From Candidimonas humi (lineage in GTDB: Bacteria > Pseudomonadota > Gammaproteobacteria > Burkholderiales > Burkholderiaceae_B): a DNA stretch of 64,000 bases. Position 1 is the first letter of the stretch. Each line of letters starts with the position of its first letter. A program made the position numbers and the translations under genes. Location: the NCBI RefSeq assembly GCF_019166065.1, contig NZ_JAHTBN010000009.1, forward strand, positions 1 to 64,000, given 5' to 3'. Of the stretch, positions 1-7,431 are shown in pieces. The notes under the pieces are model-generated. The model searched no databases, was not told the origin of the DNA, and saw nothing but the letters and a program-made list of their open reading frames with translations.

Positions 1-1037
1 GCGCGCGCCGCCGCTTCGGCGCCGCCCCCTGCGCAGTGCCCCGCCAGCAAGGCCTGCCCGAGCTGCTGCGGGCCGCAATCCGCGCCGCGCGCATAGTCGG
101 CCAGGACGTCGAGCCATGCCAGCGCGGCGCGCGCCACGGGCCAGTCGCGCAAAGGCCGGCCCACCGCGATATTGCAGGCCAGCGGCGCCGCGGCGTCGGG
201 GGACGCCAGCTCGACATGCATGACCCGGCGCGCCAGCACCACGTCGTCCTGCAGCCTAGGCGAGACAATGGCATAACGTCCTTGCGGATCGCGATTCATG
301 CAATCCACGGCCCAGCGGGCAGCCAGGCGCCATTCCGCATCGGGCTCATCGGCCAGCACACGCACGACATCGACGGCAGCCGGCCGCGGTTCCCGTAATT
401 GCAGGACGTCCATGCCTTGCTCGCGCAGGGCGCGCAACAACAAAGCCAGGCGCGGCGAGAATTCGTTGAAGCCGGCCAATACCAGCGTACGCGCCGGCAG
501 CGCCATGCCGCCGTCGAGCACGGCCTGCATGACGCGTTCGCAGGACAGGTTTTCGTCTTCGGCGTCCAGGCTGTCGAGCAGTTCCCGATAGCGCTTGCGC
601 CAGGTCCTGAAGCGCAGGTATTCGGGGGTCTCCAGCCCTTCGGCCACCACGATGCGCCAGTCGGACATCAGCCAGTCGGCCTCGTAGGCCAGCCGCGCCG
701 CCTGGGCCGTATCCAGCAGGACGTGCTCGGCCTCGGCGGCCTGTATCACTTGCCGCCACAACTGGCGTGCGCCAAAGGCATCCAGCACATGGGCCGCGCT
801 GCCCGCGTCCGCATCGAAAGACAGTTGTTCCGCGGCCTGGCGCAGCCAGGCGCCCAGCGGCACGATGGCCGGCACGGCCATTACCTGGCGCCGCGCGTCC
901 AGCCCGCGCGACAGTTCGGCAAGAATGCGGCGCGCCAGCCGGTTGTTGACCGTCAGCACCAGCGTTTCCTCGCCGGGCAGCCCGGCCAGCGCCTCCAGGG
1001 ATATCGGGTCGTATGTGTCGTCCATCGTTTCTTGCAT
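1..1037 (-). CDS. AddB-like DNA-repair/nuclease-family protein, N-terminal part (gene runs off the window)
   Basis: The minus-strand frame is open from an ATG at 1037 (second in-frame ATG at 1025) to the window edge, about 345 residues with no stop. The translation starts MQETMDDTYDPISLEALAGL and contains a TLVLTVNNRLARRILAELSR stretch. This resembles the beginning of the roughly 900-residue 'probable DNA repair protein' family related to AddB, which carries a helicase-like fold and a C-terminal PD-(D/E)XK nuclease. Only the inactivated-helicase-like N-terminal part would lie here, so nuclease motifs cannot be checked. It is divergent from modE, with 189 bp between them. The family call rests on recognition of the N-terminal pattern and gene size; moderate confidence. 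Confidence 0.6.
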   Translation of the reverse strand, partial: MQETMDDTYDPISLEALAGLPGEETLVLTVNNRLARRILAELSRGLDARRQVMAVPAIVPLGAWLRQAAEQLSFDADAGSAAHVLDAFGARQLWRQVIQAAEAEHVLLDTAQAARLAYEADWLMSDWRIVVAEGLETPEYLRFRTWRKRYRELLDSLDAEDENLSCERVMQAVLDGGMALPARTLVLAGFNEFSPRLALLLRALREQGMDVLQLREPRPAAVDVVRVLADEPDAEWRLAARWAVDCMNRDPQGRYAIVSPRLQDDVVLARRVMHVELASPDAAAPLACNIAVGRPLRDWPVARAALAWLDVLADYARGADCGPQQLGQALLAGHCAGGGAEAAAR

Positions 1038-1226
1038 GCCGCGTGCCGCGGCCGCACACGGGTGCATCATGCGGCGGGGCAGCCGCCGCCCGCCCCTGCC
1101 GGCTGCGCTTTGTACGGGCTACGAATTAGAATATTGTGTAGCGGCCACGTGCGCGCCCGGGCCGCGGCCCGGCCAGCGCCCGCTCCGGCCATCCCGCACT
1201 GTACACCATGAATACGGAGCAAGACA

Positions 1227-2213
1227 GTGAGCAAAACCGCCGCGCGCAAGCCTTCCGGACGCGCCGCAGCCCCGGCACAGGAAACCGCGCCGGATACAGC
1301 GCGGCGCCCGCGAAAACAGTCATCGGGCGCCCCCACCCAGCCGCCGCCGTCCCGCCCATCCGCGCAAGCATCCGCCCGGCGCCCCGCAGCCGCGACCGCA
1401 ACGCCGGTGGAGCTGGCCGGCTCCATCGCGCTGCGTTCCGGCACCCATGCCTGGGGCAGCCAGAAGCGCATGGCGCTGCTGGAGGCGATCGGCGAAGCGG
1501 GCTCGATCACGGCGGCGGCCAAGCAGATCGGCCTGAGCTACAAGGCAGCCTGGGACGCGGTCGATGCCATGAACAATCTGGCCGGCGAGCCGCTGGTACT
1601 GCGCAGCACCGGCGGCCAGCGCGGCGGCGGCGCGCAACTGACCCCGCGCGCCATCGAGCTGCTGCAGGTCTACCAGGCCTTGAACGCCGAACACCAGCGC
1701 TTTCTCGCCGCCCTGGCCAAGGCCGGGCGCGATCCCACCCACCACCTGAAATTAATACAGCAAATGATGATACAGACCTCGGCCCGCAACAAACTCGCTG
1801 CCACCGTCAGCCGCGTAGTCCAGGGCGCAGTCAATGACGAAATCGTGCTGGACCTGGGCGAAGGCCAGGAACTCGTAGCCATCATCACCCGCGAAAGCGC
1901 GCGCAATCTCGGTGTCGCGCCCGGCAAGCAGGCGCTGGCCTTCATCAAGGCCTCTTCCGTCATGGTCGGCCTGCCCGGCGGCGGCGCCGATGGCGGGCGC
2001 CTGAAGCTATCGGCCCGCAACCAGTTGCGGGGCCGCGTCAGCCAGGTCGTCCCGGGCGCGGTCAACTGCGAAGTCCGCATCGAGCTTCCCCAGGGGCGCA
2101 GCTTGGCGGCCATCATCACCATGGAAAGCGCCAAGACGCTGCAGTTGCAGGAAGGCACCGAGGTATTGGCCGTCATCAAGGCGTCCAGCGTGCTGCTGGG
2201 GGTCATGGAATAA
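1227..2213 (+). CDS. modE: Molybdate-responsive transcriptional regulator ModE
   Basis: This 328-residue protein is expected to bind molybdate and then repress modABC. The GTG start at 1227 follows a GGAG at 1216-1219. Residues about 65-150 form the winged helix-turn-helix, with the ModE-typical GSITAAAKQIGLSYKAAWDA helix pair. Residues about 185-250 and 262-327 are two MOP/TOBE molybdate-binding repeats, each starting SARN and ending KASSV. Residues 1-62 are an Arg/Ala/Pro-rich low-complexity extension absent from the 262-residue E. coli protein. A later start would remove it, but I see no better ribosome site downstream. The gene converges on modC (212 bp between the stops), and a ModE box lies upstream of modA. 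Confidence 0.93.
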   Translation: MSKTAARKPSGRAAAPAQETAPDTARRPRKQSSGAPTQPPPSRPSAQASARRPAAATATPVELAGSIALRSGTHAWGSQKRMALLEAIGEAGSITAAAKQIGLSYKAAWDAVDAMNNLAGEPLVLRSTGGQRGGGAQLTPRAIELLQVYQALNAEHQRFLAALAKAGRDPTHHLKLIQQMMIQTSARNKLAATVSRVVQGAVNDEIVLDLGEGQELVAIITRESARNLGVAPGKQALAFIKASSVMVGLPGGGADGGRLKLSARNQLRGRVSQVVPGAVNCEVRIELPQGRSLAAIITMESAKTLQLQEGTEVLAVIKASSVLLGVME

Positions 2214-2425
2214 TTCCATATTTAATCGATCGTGAACACGAAAGCGAAGCGCAGACAGTACACCCAGTACGACAAGCGAAGCTGACAAAGTGCATGATTG
2301 GTTTAGAAATGGAATAAGGCTCGACAAATCCGGGCGATGTTCCATGGGCGCGAAACAAAGCGGCATTCTGGAATGAGCCACGCGGGCTCGCCCATCGGGG
2401 CGCCGCACAGCCGCAGGACCGGGAT

Positions 2426-3148
2426 TCAGGCGGCGGCCTGAACTCGCGGGTCGCCGCGCAAGGCCAGCGCGGCCGGATCCACGGTGCCGATGATGGCGCC
2501 GGCGCGGATCTCATAGACCTCATCGGCCAGTTCGGCCACATCGTCGGGGTCGTGGGTGATCAGGATCATGGGAATCTCGAGCTGCCGCTGCAGGGCCGCG
2601 AGTTCCTGGCGCATCTTGCGCCGCAATGCCGTGTCCAGCGCGGCAAAAGGCTCGTCCAGCAGCAGCGCACGCGGCTCCAGGGCCAGGGCGCGGGCCAGCG
2701 CGACCCGTTGCTTCTGGCCGCCCGAAATTTCCCAGGGGTAGCTCTCGAGTATGTGCCCCAGTTCGAACGCATCGACCCAGCGGCGCGCGGCCGCGGGCAA
2801 GCGGCGGCGGCTGGGATTGGCCCAGCCGGGCTTCAGGCCGAAGCCGATGTTCTGCGCCACGGTCAAGTGGGGAAACAGCGCATAGTCCTGGAACAGATAA
2901 GCAAGCCGGCGCTCGCGCGGCGGCAGGCATATGTCCCGCTCGGAATCGAACAGGGTCGTTCCGTTCAAGGCGATGTGGCCGCGCTCGGGCCGCATCAGGC
3001 CGGCGATGGACTGCAGCGTCATCGTCTTGCCCGCGCCCGAAGGCCCGAACAGGGCCAGCCGGCGCTGTTCGGTCTGGAAGTCCACAGCCAGCCGGAATTC
3101 GCGCTGGCCGGACAGCAGGCGATGCTCTATATGCACGCGCACGCTCAT
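2426..3148 (-). CDS. modC: Molybdate ABC transporter ATP-binding protein ModC (short form)
   Basis: This is the ATPase of the molybdate importer, at the cytoplasmic face, coupling ATP hydrolysis to ModB. Its 240 residues include Walker A GPSGAGKT at 35-42, the signature SGGQKQR and Walker B ALLLDEP. The start at 3148 (MSVRVHIEHRL) follows a GGGAGGG ribosome site; the frame is open further upstream but that extension has no family resemblance. E. coli ModC is about 350 residues with a C-terminal MOP domain. Here the protein ends shortly after the nucleotide-binding domain (DPRVQAAA), so the molybdate-sensing MOP domain is absent. It is the last gene of modABC; 145 bp separate it from modB. Confidence 0.9.
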   Translation of the reverse strand: MSVRVHIEHRLLSGQREFRLAVDFQTEQRRLALFGPSGAGKTMTLQSIAGLMRPERGHIALNGTTLFDSERDICLPPRERRLAYLFQDYALFPHLTVAQNIGFGLKPGWANPSRRRLPAAARRWVDAFELGHILESYPWEISGGQKQRVALARALALEPRALLLDEPFAALDTALRRKMRQELAALQRQLEIPMILITHDPDDVAELADEVYEIRAGAIIGTVDPAALALRGDPRVQAAA

Positions 3149-3293
3149 GAGGGTGCCCTCCCGTCGCGGCAAGACGCGACGCCCGGCATGCCAGGCGTCC
3201 ACGCCATCGGCGCCTGGGCCGCTTGCGCCTTTGCGCTGCCGCAATTCGCCCTCTTCGCCGGAATCCTTGCAGGGGCCGCCATGCATATGCCTT

Positions 3294-3971
3294 TCATCGC
3301 TTCGAGCCCCTGCGGCCGTATGCCGGCAGGAAGTGGCCCGCCAGCCAGAGCACGACAATGCATGTGACCGAAGTCACCAGCACCAGGATATTGGCGAGAT
3401 CGTCGTTGCCCGCCTGCACCGCCTCGTAGATGGCGATGGACAAGGTCTGGGTGCGGCCCGGAATATTGCCTGCGATCATCAAGGTGGCGCCGAATTCCCC
3501 CAGCGCCCGCGCGAAGGCAAGCAACACGCCGGCAAGTATGCCGCGCGAAGCCAGCGGCAGCACCACACGGAAAAAAATCGCCGCCTCGCTGGAACCCAGC
3601 ACGCGCGCGGCATTGCACAACTGCGGATCGACCTCTTCGAAGGCCGCGCGCGCCGACTTCAGCACCAGCGGGAATGCCACCACGGTCGCAGCCAGCACTG
3701 CGCCCTGCCAGGTGAACACCAGCTCTATGTTCCAATGCGCCAGCCATACGCCCAGCCAGCCCCTGCGGCCGAACAACACCAGCAGGTAATAGCCCATGAC
3801 CGTCGGCGGCAACACCAACGGCAGGGTCAGGACGGAATCGACGAAGTTGCACCAGCGCGAGCGCCAATGCGCCAGCCCGAACGCGGCCGCCGTGCCCAAT
3901 ACGGCGGCAAACAAGGTGGCCCAGCCGGCCACCTTGAGCGACAGCAGCAGGGGAACGACCAATCCCGTCAT
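3294..3971 (-). CDS. modB: Molybdate ABC transporter permease ModB
   Basis: A 225-residue inner-membrane permease with about five hydrophobic helices and the EAA-loop region typical of ModB/CysT permeases (ARALGEFGATLMIAGNIPGR at about 165-185). ModB forms a homodimer that passes molybdate delivered by ModA into the cell, powered by ModC. The length matches the family (about 230). The ATG at 3971 is the first start before the first membrane segment (VVPLLLSLKVAGWATLFAA). It lies 197 bp downstream of modA on the same strand and is probably co-transcribed. Confidence 0.93.
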   Translation of the reverse strand: MTGLVVPLLLSLKVAGWATLFAAVLGTAAAFGLAHWRSRWCNFVDSVLTLPLVLPPTVMGYYLLVLFGRRGWLGVWLAHWNIELVFTWQGAVLAATVVAFPLVLKSARAAFEEVDPQLCNAARVLGSSEAAIFFRVVLPLASRGILAGVLLAFARALGEFGATLMIAGNIPGRTQTLSIAIYEAVQAGNDDLANILVLVTSVTCIVVLWLAGHFLPAYGRRGSKR

Positions 3972-4168
3972 GGCTTTGCGCGGTGTGTGCGTGATGTCGC
4001 GGAGCCGGGCCCGCCATGGCTGCGGCGAACCCCGGCACGCGGGTGATGGGAGCTAGCCCCGAAAAAAGACATAGCGGCCGCGCCGGGCCCGTGAAACATT
4101 CCGCGGACCCGCTACGGCCTTGCCGGAGAATACTACGAACTACGTACGGCGGCCGGTTCGATAGGCTT

Positions 4169-4924
4169 TCAGGGTTTCTTGAAGCCATAATGGGCCAGGA
4201 TCTCCTGGCCTTGCGCCGACAGCACGAACTTGACGAATTCGCCGGCATGCGGGTTCACGCCCTTGCGCGCCACCACGGCAATCGGGTACAGCACGGGCTT
4301 GGGGGAAGGCAGCGCCTGCACCACCTTGACCTTGTCCGGCATGATGGCCGCGTCGGTGCCGAAGACGAAGCCTGCATCGACCTCGCCGCGCGCGACGTAG
4401 TCCAGCGCCTGGCGTACGTTCTGCGCCAGCACGGCCTTGGGCTGCACCGTCTGCCACATGCCCACTTGCTTGAGGGACGCCTCGGTATAGCGGCCCACCG
4501 GCACCGAAGCGGGGTTGCCGTAAGTAAGCCGCTTGACGTCGGCGCGCTTCAGGTCCTTGACGTCATGCAAGCCCAGCTTGCTGTCGGTCGGCACGATGAG
4601 CACCACGCCATTGCGGGCGAAATCCTTGCGCGTGGCGGGATCGACCGCCTTCTGCGCCACGGCCTTGTCCATGGCCTTCTCGTCGGCCGAGGCGAATACG
4701 TCGGCCGGCGCGCCGTTGACGATCTGCTGCAGCACCACGTCCGAGGCGCCGAAACTGGTCAGCACCTTGGTGCCGGGATGCTTGGCCTCGAACTGCTTGG
4801 CAACGTCCTTGAAGGCGTTGGTCAGGCTGGCCGCAGCCGACACCACGATTTCATCGGCCATGGCCGCAGGGGTGCCCACAGCCAATCCCGCGGCAACGAC
4901 GGCCGCATACATCCATGCTTTCAC
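4169..4924 (-). CDS. modA: Molybdate-binding periplasmic protein ModA
   Basis: Periplasmic receptor that captures molybdate or tungstate for ModBC. The chosen start is GTG at 4924, preceded by AAAGGAG at a good distance; it gives 251 residues with a signal peptide ending near AMA-DE (residues 1-24). The mature N-terminus IVVSAAASLTNAFKDV is the ModA signature for oxyanion binding by Ser/Ala main chain. Further family motifs are NGAPADVFASADE and the GEVDAGFVFGTDA stretch. It is the first gene of the modABC operon; its promoter with a ModE box lies about 120-150 bp upstream. Confidence 0.93.
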   Translation of the reverse strand: MKAWMYAAVVAAGLAVGTPAAMADEIVVSAAASLTNAFKDVAKQFEAKHPGTKVLTSFGASDVVLQQIVNGAPADVFASADEKAMDKAVAQKAVDPATRKDFARNGVVLIVPTDSKLGLHDVKDLKRADVKRLTYGNPASVPVGRYTEASLKQVGMWQTVQPKAVLAQNVRQALDYVARGEVDAGFVFGTDAAIMPDKVKVVQALPSPKPVLYPIAVVARKGVNPHAGEFVKFVLSAQGQEILAHYGFKKP

Positions 4925-5041
4925 TATGTTCTCCTTTGATGTTCCCGGTGAGGCTGCGCGCTGCCGGCTGTCGACGACAGCAGATCCGGCAGGCCTACCG
5001 GCTGCGCCGGCCTCGCCGTTGCGGCCGCCAAGCGCTCTCAC

Positions 5042-5073
5042 CGAAATATATATACCTATATAACGATAGTCAA
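5042..5073 (-). promoter_or_regulatory. modA promoter overlapped by a ModE operator
   Basis: Read on the minus strand, TTGACT (5073-5068) is followed after exactly 17 bp by TATATT (5050-5045), a good sigma-70 promoter pointing at modA. Superimposed on the spacer and -10 is an inverted repeat: CGAAATATA at 5042-5050 and TATATAACG at 5057-5065, close to the E. coli ModE box half-sites (CGTTATATA...TATATAACG). Binding of Mo-ModE here would block RNA polymerase. The match was made by eye; modE itself is in the window. Confidence 0.75.
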
Positions 5074-5090
5074 ATTGTTACCACTGCGAT

Positions 5091-5250
5091 GCTATGAGGC
5101 TATGAGGCTATGAGGCTATGAGGCTATGAGGCTATGAGGCTATGAGGCTATGAGGCTATGAGGCTATGAGGCTATGAGGCTATGAGGCTATGGGGCTATG
5201 GGGCTATGGGGCTATGGGGCTATGGGGCTATGGGGCTATGGGGCTTGGGG
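5091..5250. repeat. Octanucleotide tandem array, 12 x GCTATGAG then 7 x GCTATGGG
   Basis: Perfect 8-bp units: GCTATGAG twelve times (5091-5186), then GCTATGGG seven times (5187-5242), then one degenerate GCTTGGGG (5243-5250). The array fills the space between the modA promoter (ends 5073) and the region ahead of xerD (start 5357). An 8-bp unit is not a multiple of three, so any frame through it would shift with copy number. One frame reads an artificial Met/Gly/Leu/Trp/Tyr repeat. Such simple arrays are prone to slipped-strand change. Confidence 0.97.
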
Positions 5251-5356
5251 CATCATGCCCGCCCCTTCGGGGATATAGAATGCTCCCCATGCATCCCTAC
5301 CCTCGCCGCCACTCTCTACTCCACGGGCGCCCACACGCCCGCGCGGGCGCAACGCC

Positions 5357-6253
5357 ATGTATTCCGCCCCCGCCTCGATAGACGCCTTCCTCGACGCCGT
5401 CTGGCTGGAGGACGGGCTGGCCGAGAACACCCTGGCGGCGTACCGGCGCGACCTGAGCGCCTATGCCCGCTGGCTGCACGACAAGATGGGCAAGGATATC
5501 GACCAGGCCCAGTCCGCCGATATCCAGGACTGGTTCGTGGCCCTGCACGCGCACTCCAAGGCCAGCACCTCGAACCGGCGGCTGGCGGCGCTGAAACGCT
5601 ACTATCTCTGGGCGCTGCGCCAAGGACGTGTCGCCGCCGATCCGTGCCTGACGCTGCACTCCGCCAAACAGCCGGCGCGTTTTCCCAAGACGCTGTCGGA
5701 ATCACAAGTCGACGACTTGCTGCAAGCGCCCGACGTGAACAGCGACCTGGGGCTGCGCGACCGCGCCATGCTGGAAACCCTGTACGCCACCGGGCTGCGC
5801 GTCTCGGAGCTGGTCAATCTCGGGCTGCTGGACATGAATCCGCAAGAAGGCGTGGTGCGCGTGATCATGGGCAAGGGCGGCAAGGACCGGCTGGTGCCCC
5901 TGGGCGCCGAGGCGCTGCACTGGCTCGAACAATACCTGGCCGGCGCGCGCCCCGCCCTGCTTGGACGCCGCCACTGCGACGCGCTGTTCGTCACCTCCCG
6001 CGCCGCCCCCATGACGCGCCAGTCCTTCTGGCTGATCGTCAAGAAATACGCGGCGCAAGCCGACATCCACACGCCGCTGTCCCCGCATGTGCTGCGCCAC
6101 GCCTTCGCCACACATTTGCTGAACCACGGCGCCGACCTGCGCGTGGTGCAGATGCTGCTCGGCCATGCCGATATTTCCACCACCCAGATCTACACTCACG
6201 TCGCCCGGGAAAGGCTCAAGGCCTTGCACGCGCGCCATCACCCGCGCGCATAG
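5357..6253 (+). CDS. xerD: Site-specific tyrosine recombinase XerD
   Basis: Chromosome dimer resolution recombinase that acts with XerC at dif under FtsK control. The 298 residues equal E. coli XerD in length. The N-terminal SAM-like core-binding domain spans about 5-90 and the catalytic domain about 108-298. The catalytic residues are all present: Arg148 (GLRVSEL), Lys173 (GKGGKDR), His244 and Arg247 (HVLRHAF), His270 (LGHADIS) and nucleophile Tyr279 (QIYTH). The ATG at 5357 is the family-like start; other frames through the upstream octamer array do not join this protein. ybaK follows after 16 bp, probably co-transcribed. Confidence 0.95.
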   Translation: MYSAPASIDAFLDAVWLEDGLAENTLAAYRRDLSAYARWLHDKMGKDIDQAQSADIQDWFVALHAHSKASTSNRRLAALKRYYLWALRQGRVAADPCLTLHSAKQPARFPKTLSESQVDDLLQAPDVNSDLGLRDRAMLETLYATGLRVSELVNLGLLDMNPQEGVVRVIMGKGGKDRLVPLGAEALHWLEQYLAGARPALLGRRHCDALFVTSRAAPMTRQSFWLIVKKYAAQADIHTPLSPHVLRHAFATHLLNHGADLRVVQMLLGHADISTTQIYTHVARERLKALHARHHPRA

Positions 6254-6269
6254 ACCGCGCACCCAAGCC

Positions 6270-6773
6270 ATGAACGCCAAGACCCGCCACGTATCCGAAA
6301 CGCCCACCACGCAGATGCTGAAGAAGCATCGCATCGCCTTTGGCGAACATCCTTATGAATATGTCGATCACGGCGGCGCCGCCGAAGCGGCCCGGCAGCT
6401 CGGCGTCGACCTGCACCAAGTCGCCAAGACTCTCATCATGGAAGACGAACACGGCCATCCGCTGGTGGTCGTGATGCACGGCGACTGCGAAGTTTCCACC
6501 AAGAACCTGGCGCGCCAGATCGGCGCCAAGAAAGTGGCGCCATGCACGCCAGACAATGCGCAAAAGAATTCGGGATATCTGGTGGGCGGCACCTCGCCTT
6601 TCGCGACGCGCAAGAAGATGCCAGTATGGATCGAGTCGAGCCTGCTGGACTATCCGTCGATCTACCTGAACGGCGGGCGCCGCGGCTATCTGATCAGCCT
6701 GGCGCCAGCCGCGCTGGTAGACCTGCTGCAGGCGCGGCCGGTGCGGGCGGCGCTATCGAAAGGAGATGCCTGA
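6270..6773 (+). CDS. ybaK: Cys-tRNA(Pro)/Cys-tRNA(Cys) deacylase YbaK
   Basis: A 167-residue YbaK/EbsC-family protein that hydrolyses mischarged Cys-tRNA(Pro). It starts at ATG 6270 (MNAKTRHVSETPTTQMLKKH). Family landmarks are the KTLIMEDEHG strand with the conserved Lys, GDCEVSTKNLARQIGAKKV, and the GGTSPFATRKKMPVWIE segment that lines the substrate pocket. Length and motif order are as in the family (about 155-170). It lies just downstream of xerD on the same strand. Confidence 0.93.
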   Translation: MNAKTRHVSETPTTQMLKKHRIAFGEHPYEYVDHGGAAEAARQLGVDLHQVAKTLIMEDEHGHPLVVVMHGDCEVSTKNLARQIGAKKVAPCTPDNAQKNSGYLVGGTSPFATRKKMPVWIESSLLDYPSIYLNGGRRGYLISLAPAALVDLLQARPVRAALSKGDA

Positions 6774-6950
6774 GCGGCGCCACGGAAGGCATGAGGCCAA
6801 ACGGGACGCCTGAGTGCAGCCATGAAAAGCATGAGGCGGGCCGGCAGCCGGGACACCGGCCACGCCGTGGGCCGAAGATGCGCCGGAATGTCGGCCCGGA
6901 GTTCACCACTTCATCAGTTCGCCAATTGGACTGCCGGGCAATCGTGCGAC

Positions 6951-6982
6951 CCGGCAATCCGGCAATCCGGTGATCCGGCAAT
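6951..6982. repeat. Octanucleotide tandem repeat, 4 x CCGGCAAT (third unit CCGGTGAT)
   Basis: Four consecutive 8-bp units starting at 6951, 6959, 6967 and 6975; the third differs at two bases. The array abuts the stop codon of the small lipoprotein gene. It has the same 8-bp period as the larger array at 5091 but an unrelated unit. Confidence 0.85.
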
Positions 6983-7131
6983 CAATAATAATAAGGCCGA
7001 TAGGCGGGGTGCACGACCACTACCGGCGGCGCTATTACTGCGGGCGCGGCCACATAGCCTCTGCGCGTCGGCACTACCACACAGCCGGCCAGCAAGGACA
7101 GCAGCGCGGCGGCCATGAGTACTTTTTTCAT
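6982..7131 (-). CDS. Small lipoprotein
   Basis: A 49-residue protein starting at ATG 7131 with AAGGAG about 9 bp upstream. Residues 1-17 (MKKVLMAAALLSLLAGC) are a lipoprotein signal with lipobox LAGC, so Cys17 is the predicted lipidated residue. The short mature part is Val/Pro-rich and ends in a Tyr-rich tail (AYRPYYY). Similar tiny Pro/Tyr-tailed lipoproteins are common hypothetical envelope proteins in this group. No specific function can be assigned. It appears monocistronic. Confidence 0.75.
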   Translation of the reverse strand: MKKVLMAAALLSLLAGCVVVPTRRGYVAAPAVIAPPVVVVHPAYRPYYY

Positions 7132-7431
7132 GATCGTGAAACTCCTTGGAGTTGCGGGGCTTGCAACCTGCGGCCCAATTGCCGCGGGCGCTATCCGCAC
7201 GAGCCATCGCTCGACGCCTCGATCATAAGCGGCCGTGCGCGCGCTGCGCGGGCCTGCATTCTGGCAGTTATTTCGCCGGGTTACGGAACAACGAAGGCCG
7301 CCCGTATGTGACATATCGCGTTACCAACGTGAGGCAAAAGCGCCACGTGGAACATGGCGCCGCCCTGGCTGGACGCCAGGCCTGCGGGCGCAGCGACGTG
7401 CAAGCCCGCCCTCGCCCCGACTCTTGCTGTG
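7132..7431. other. 300-bp intergenic region between the lipoprotein gene and the tarD operon end
   Basis: Contains the ribosome site and presumably the promoter of the lipoprotein (right edge of that gene) and a candidate terminator for the tartrate operon at 7336-7360. I see no convincing coding frame in the rest. Confidence 0.5.
7336..7360 (-). terminator. Candidate rho-independent terminator of the tarD operon
   Basis: Read on the minus strand, GCGCCA (7360-7355), a 9-nt loop and TGGCGC (7345-7340) form a 6-bp GC stem followed by TTTT (7339-7336). It lies about 70 bp after the tarD stop. The stem is short, so the call is tentative. Confidence 0.45.

Noticed and set aside
3149-3358. N-terminal extension of ModC by up to 70 residues
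   Set aside because: The frame is open, but the extension has no family similarity and the ATG at 3148 has a strong ribosome site.
5091-5250. CRISPR array
   Set aside because: Units are contiguous 8-mers with no spacers, and no cas genes are present.
5182-5380. Repeat peptide (MRLWGYGAMGLWGYG...) encoded across the octamer array as a possible phase-variable protein
   Set aside because: The frame continues as an out-of-frame shadow of xerD and lacks a ribosome site; the repeat peptide is an artefact of the 8-bp unit.
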